Source: Eucalyptus grandis
Taxonomy: Eukaryota; Streptophyta; Magnoliopsida; Myrtales; Myrtaceae
Assembly: GCF_016545825.1 (NCBI RefSeq)
Contig: NC_052616.1
Span: 33,656,192 to 33,720,191 of the forward strand
DNA length: 64,000 nucleotides
Direction: 5' to 3'
The notes under the pieces are model-generated. The model was not told where the DNA came from. It saw nothing but the letters and a program-made list of their open reading frames with translations, and did no database searches. The first letter of the stretch is position 1. Each line of letters starts with the position of its first letter. A program made the position numbers and the translations under genes. Of this stretch, positions 59,022-64,000 are shown in pieces.

Positions 59022-60453
59022 ATGGCAGAAAACCCTAATCCAAACCCATTTCCTTCACCTGCAACCGTAATATTCACCCACTGAGCTCCCTTCACTCCTT
59101 TCTACTCAGAAATTCCAAAACCCAAACCCTTCTACACAAAAACCAAACATCCAAAAATTAAAAATGGATAAAACCACAGAAAATTAGCTCCATCTGGCAG
59201 CCTTATGCAGAAGTATGGGGGATCTCTGGTCAGAAGAGAAGTAACGGAGCTAGATGATTGCCTACCGGAAAAAGATAAACAGGAAAGTGAACTAACCTTG
59301 TATGGAAAACTGTTCTCCAAACCGAACGCCAATTTTCCGGCATTCATCAACACAATGAGGAAGGCGTGGAAGATGGATTCTGTCAAATGCGAAGTTATCA
59401 AACCAAGTTTCTTCTCTTTCATTTTTGAATCAATAGAGGACAAAAAAAGAGTTCTAGAAAATGGTCCATGGTCCTTTTCAAGTCACTTACTTGTTCTATT
59501 GGAAGGAGATCCCGACATCCCCGAGCATTGCTATGACTTTACACATTATGCATTCTGGGTGCATATATTGGGGTTACCTCGAGCTCGGATAAATGAGGAA
59601 TCCGTTCGGAACATAGCCTCAAAAATCGGCATAGTAGAAGATGTGAAATTAGAAGCTCGTGGTAACGGCTGGTGCAAACTTGGCAAGGCCAAAGTGCGCC
59701 TAAATCTATCATGCCCCCTGAAAATAGGAATAGTTGTAACTTAGGAGGGAACAAATGGTGGCTAGATTTTAAATATGAAAGACTACCTCATTTTTGCTAC
59801 TCATGTGGCCGAATTAGCCATTATGCCACTTACTGCCCTGAAATACCTTATGAGACGACAGGATTGGCTCAAGATAAACTAGGGAAATATGGTTCTTGGC
59901 TGAAAGCAGAAGTTCGAGAGTCAAGCCCATGTTGGAAGATTTTTTACGGGCAACTTGATCAGCAGCCTGAAGAGGAAATGGTACCTAAAACCCCATGACT
60001 TCTTCAAATAAAGTCCCCAGATTAGAGCCTTTTGCTACTGAATCAAATGCCTTAGCTATCCTTCCACCAATTGGTCCAGCAATTAACCTAGAAGAAAATG
60101 TCAAGATGGCTGAACAAACTGCCCTAAACAAAGGCAAGAGGCCTCATCAAATTGATCACCAACAACAGCACCTGCTTCTCCAATTTGTCAAGGCAGGAAA
60201 GGGGCTAGAAAACCTGAAGAAAAACAAGAACATGCTTAAAACACTTGTAGCAAAAAAAAAAGAAAAAAGAATTAACCCGTATGAGAAAAGATCTACTTCA
60301 ATCCAGCTACATGATGAGGAGGAATTATTGGATACACCTATCCAAACATTGGAATGGGTCTCGGAACGGGCTTTGGTGACTAGCCCTAATAAGCCACCAG
60401 GTTATACATGGAGATCCTATGCTGGAACTGTCAGGGTTTGGGCACACCCTTAA
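59022..60453 (+). pseudogene. LINE ORF1 (DUF4283-like and CCHC zinc knuckle), broken
   Basis: The ATG at 59022 gives a short N-terminus that stops after about 20 codons. The conserved DUF4283-like region follows at 59205-59740 (motifs ENGPWSFSSHLLVL and FWVHILGLP). A frameshift near 59700-59740 shifts to the frame with YERLPHFCYSCGRISHYATYC, a C-x2-C-x4-H-x4-C knuckle (about 59775-59830). A stop at 59996 precedes a Lys/Gln-rich tail (59995-60453). ORF1 proteins bind the element's RNA. The last codons overlap ORF2's start at 60408. Confidence 0.75.
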
Positions 60454-63400
60454 CAGTTCAGCACCTTAGGGCCCCTGTGGCTCAAGAGAGGCCTAACTTG
60501 GTCTTCCTTATGAAAACCAAGAATAAAGAAAGCACGGTTGACCGAGTAAGAAAGAGTCTGAAGTTTAGTAACTCTACCATAATCAACCCAATCGGAATTG
60601 CAGGGGCATTAATCCTTATGTGGGATGATCAAGTACAAGTGGAAATTCTAGCAAGCTATGGGGAAATTATTGATGTAAAATGCAAAATTCTCAGCAGTGG
60701 TGATCAAATGAGAATATCCTTCTTACACGCATCAACTTCTTTTCAAGAGAGGTTAAGTCTCTGGCAAATGCTGAACTCAATCAGCTCATCAAACAATCTT
60801 CCTTGGCTTTGCATGGGAGATTTCAATGAAGTTCTTTATCTTTGGGAAAAAAGTTGGAAGAAGAGAAGCAAACAGACATAGAATGGTGGCTTTCCGGGCT
60901 TTCATGGACTCCTGCTCTTTAATGGACAAGGAAAGTAAGGGTTGCAAGTTCACATGGACTAATAATCGAGAAGGAGATGATCTAGTAAAGAAACAGCTGG
61001 ATCAAGCGCTATGTAATTGGGCATGGAGAGTCCAATATCCAAATGCGGAGGTATTTGCTTTGCTGGCGATAAGATCGGATCATAGTCCCTTACTACTTGC
61101 ATTGGAACCAAACACAATGAAAAGAAAGAGAGAATTCAGATTTGAGGCATATTGGCTTGAGGACAAGGAATGTATAAAAGTAATCCAAGAAGCATGGGGC
61201 AAAAACAACATCGACAAAGTAGACTTTGCTGGGAAAGTGAAGAAAATTGCAGCATGCCTAACCAGATGGAGTAACAGAAAATTCCAGAACGCATCCCAAC
61301 ACATCGAACCACTAAGGAAAAGATTAACAGACCTGACTAATCAGGAGGAAACTCACTCAAACAGAGAAGAGTTCAGAAATGTGGTTCAGAAAATAGAAAA
61401 AAATCTATGGAGACAAGAGGAGATGTATTGGAGCATGAGGTCACGAATCACATGGATGAGATGGGGTGATCAAAATACAAAAATTTTTCATGCCACGATG
61501 GTTCAAAGAAGAATCAGAAACAAGATCTCTATGTTAAAAGATTGATGACACTACATGGAGTCGTGAACCCTCAACAATAAAGCATCACATCAGGGCCTTT
61601 TATCAATCTTTATATTTCACGGTGGGGGAGAGGAATTATCAGCCCATACTTGATCAAAGCACGAAATTAGTCACCGCAGAAATGAACGACAGCCTAATCA
61701 AAAACATCTCAGAGGAAGAAGTTAAAGAAGCAGTCTTCCAATTGGGAGCTACCAAAGCCCCAGGACCAGATGGACTAAATGGGTTATTTTACCAAAGCCA
61801 ATGGCCAACGGTGCGTGAAGACATATTCAGAATGGTCGACTCTTTTTTCAGCCAAGGTACTCTTAATCTTGAATTAAATAAGACCCATATCACTCGCATC
61901 CCTAAAGTAGCAAACCCTGAAACAATCACTCAATACAAACCTATCAGTCTCTGCAACTTTAGTTATAAAATCATTGCTAAAGTCATGGCCAACAGATTAA
62001 AACCCCTTCTCCCAGATCTAATATCCCAAGAACAAAGTGCCTTTGTTAGTGGCCGTCAAATCCAAGATAATATTTTCATCATTCAAGAGGTCCTTCATCA
62101 ACTGAGAGTGAGAAAAAGAAAGAGATATTTCCAAGCAGTACTTAAATTCGATATGCAAAAAGCCTTTGATAGAGTGGAGTGGCATTTTTTATGTGATTAT
62201 TTGTTAACTTTGGGATTAAGTGAAAAATGGGTAGCTTTAATCAAGCAATGCATCTCCTCGGTCTCATATAGTGTAAGAGTAAATGGGGACCTGTGCACTT
62301 CTTTCAAGCCATCCCGGGGTATTCGACAAGGAGACCCTCTTTCCCCGTATCTCTTTATCCTAATGGCCAATGCTCTATCTACCCTCATTAATAAAGGAAT
62401 TGAAGACCAAACCCTCAAAGGCATCAAATTAAACACCACCTGTCCCACTTTGTCCCATCTCCTATTTGCTGACGATGCTATTTTCTTCATTAATGGTACA
62501 ATTACTGAAGCCCAAAACCTAGCCAACATCCTAAACCAATACTATTTTGCCTCTAGTCAAGCCATCAATCTTAACAAGTCAGGGATTTTCTTTGGTAAAG
62601 GCTACCCACAACTCTTGAAAACCAACCTAGCTGCTTAACTAAGAGTTCCTCTCATAGAAAAAACAGGGACATGTCTTGGAATACCTTCAAATTGGGGCCA
62701 AACCAAAAAACAAATGTTTTCTTGGGTCCTCTCTCAAGTAGAAAGGAAATTAGAGGGCTGGAAAGAAAAACTAATATCCAAGGCAGGGAAAGAGATCCTT
62801 ATCAAGACAGTGGATCAAGCTTTACCGCAATATGCTATGTCTTTGTTCAAAATCCCAATATCTATTTGTCGTGCAATAGAGCAACGCATTTCCAACTTCT
62901 GGTGGAAACAAAATTCAGCAAAGAAGGGTGTTCACTGGAGAAATTGGGATCTTTTGAAAACTCGAAAGGATGAAGGAGGCCTTGGTTTTCGAGACCTTGT
63001 GGATTTCAACAAAGCGTTATTAGGAAAACAAGCTTGGAGACTAACTCAAACACCAAATGCCTTATGGAGAAAAACTTTAAAGAGCCTATACTTTCCAAAT
63101 GATACCTTCTGGAGTGCACAAAAAGGTTATAGACTGTCTTGGGGATGGCAGAGTCTCTTAATGGCCAAGGAAGTGCTAGAACCTACTACTAAATGGGAGG
63201 TAGGAGATGGACAAAAAATCAGAATCAGAGAGGATTGATGGTTAACCTTAGGGAAGATCTATGGATCGCTAAACAGAAATGATCCACAAAGAGTGGCTGA
63301 ATTGATAGACCATACTACCAGAGAATGGAATGTGCAGAAAGTACACATAATCTTTGGGGAGAATGTGGCAAAAGAAATACTAGCGACTCCACTTAGCTTA

Positions 63401-63900
63401 ACTCCTGAACCTGATAAACTTATTTGGATGGCAAACAGATCAGGATCCTATATAGTTAAAAGTGGCTACAACAAGCTCAGAGCTCAAGAAAGGGACTCGC
63501 TGATAACGCAACCTTCCACTTCCTACCAGAATCCCAAATCACTATGGCATGAAGTTTGGAAGCTCTAGATTTGCCCCAAAGTCAGATTTTTAGTATGGAG
63601 TATATGTAACAATGCCCTTCCTACCAAAGAAAATCTATTCAAAAGGAAGATGATACCTTATCTGAGTTGCCCCATCTGCAATCAGCATCCAGAGATGGTA
63701 GAGCACCTATTCGCCTTATGTAGCTAGACAAAAGCTATAAGGTCAAACCCAAGACTGTAGATCGACACCTCCCCGATGAACATAACCCGTATAGATAAAT
63801 GGATCCACGCCATACTCACCTCGACAACTTATCCTCAGGCAAAGGCACTTTTTGCTGGAACTCTATGGCAAATCTCGAAAGCAAGGAATGCCCTGATTTT
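60408..63900 (+). pseudogene. LINE ORF2 (endonuclease, reverse transcriptase, zf-RVT), broken
   Basis: The start is the ATG at 60408 (MEILCWNCQGLG). The endonuclease spans about 60408-61110 with GDFNEV and SDHSP intact, but the catalytic Glu of the ETK motif reads Lys (codon 60513). A frameshift occurs near 60840. After a break near 61545 the reverse transcriptase runs 61622-62638 with FDMQKAFDRVEW (Asp at 62150), RGIRQGDPLSPYLF and FADD (Asp codons 62471 and 62474), all intact. Stops follow at 62636, 63236, 63566 and about 63724. The zinc-binding C-terminal region (CPICNQHPEMVEHLFALC, about 63669-63722) is recognisable. In life ORF2 nicks target DNA and copies its RNA into it. Confidence 0.82.
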
Positions 63901-64000
63901 CCAAGCTCATCGGCCAAACCTCAGGCTGATTCTTGAAGACACGACCTCCATGACCCTCCTATCCAAGTACATGCCCCAGCACAGCAAAATCCAGCAACTC

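Larger units (their letters stand above)
58693..64000 (+). mobile_element. L1-type LINE (non-LTR retrotransposon), decayed, continues past the window
   Basis: Begins where spacer repeat S is interrupted. A 5' UTR (58693-59021), ORF1 with a DUF4283-like region and CCHC knuckle, then ORF2 with endonuclease, reverse transcriptase and the zf-RVT zinc-binding region are in the standard plant L1 order. At least six stops or frameshifts are present. The 3' end with any RNase H domain, poly-A tail and target duplication lies beyond 64000. Elements of this kind supply the enzymes that move SINEs, although this copy is dead. Confidence 0.85.

Overview
This is eukaryotic nuclear DNA from a flowering plant. 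The signs are GT-AG introns, a pectin methylesterase gene with an inhibitor pro-domain, plant-type ankyrin/PGG membrane-protein genes, F-box/FBD relics, a plastid-derived tRNA fragment and a dense mix of plant transposons. The gene families and repeat style suggest a eudicot, possibly woody, but the sequence does not fix the species. A run of exactly 100 N (30742-30841) marks an assembly gap.

Left part (1-16.6 kb): a Ty1/copia reverse transcriptase relic at the edge, a decayed FBD-domain fragment split by a 1.6-kb LTR-like insertion, a 960-bp solo copia LTR (8344-9303, 5-bp target duplication), a three-exon pectin methylesterase gene (10326-13906) carrying two single-base frameshifts, and a second, better preserved F-box/LRR/FBD pseudogene that is a paralogue of the first fragment.

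Middle (16.6-37.3 kb): almost entirely mobile DNA. A long solo LTR on the minus strand (16595-22768, target duplication TAAGA) contains a second solo LTR of the same superfamily on the plus strand (16945-20240, target duplication CCCAC). Then come a PIF/Harbinger-like element that contains a piece of chloroplast trnA, a foldback element, a hAT-like element with a 102-bp tandem repeat, and a broken Mutator-like transposase gene that runs into the assembly gap. A further LTR fragment and GC-rich and A-rich repeats follow.

Right part (37.3-58.7 kb): a tandemly amplified ankyrin/PGG locus. Copy A (37888-42871, minus) can be read intact as a 648-residue protein from three exons. A middle unit has kept its flanks but no gene body. 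Copy B (50373-57076, minus) is a pseudogene. Intron 1 of copy B holds a tRNA-like SINE, and that SINE holds a young gag-only LTR element (53137-56151) with near-identical LTRs, no pol, and a coiled-coil extension after the zinc knuckle. A distant relative of its LTR lies nearby as a solo LTR (57345-57907). From 58693 to the right edge is a decayed plant L1-type LINE.

Functionally, the only gene that looks intact is ankyrin copy A, whose family includes membrane proteins of defence and stress signalling. The pectin methylesterase would act in the cell wall if it were functional. Everything else is a record of transposition and local duplication. The paralogous units act as empty-site controls, so several insertions can be ordered in time.
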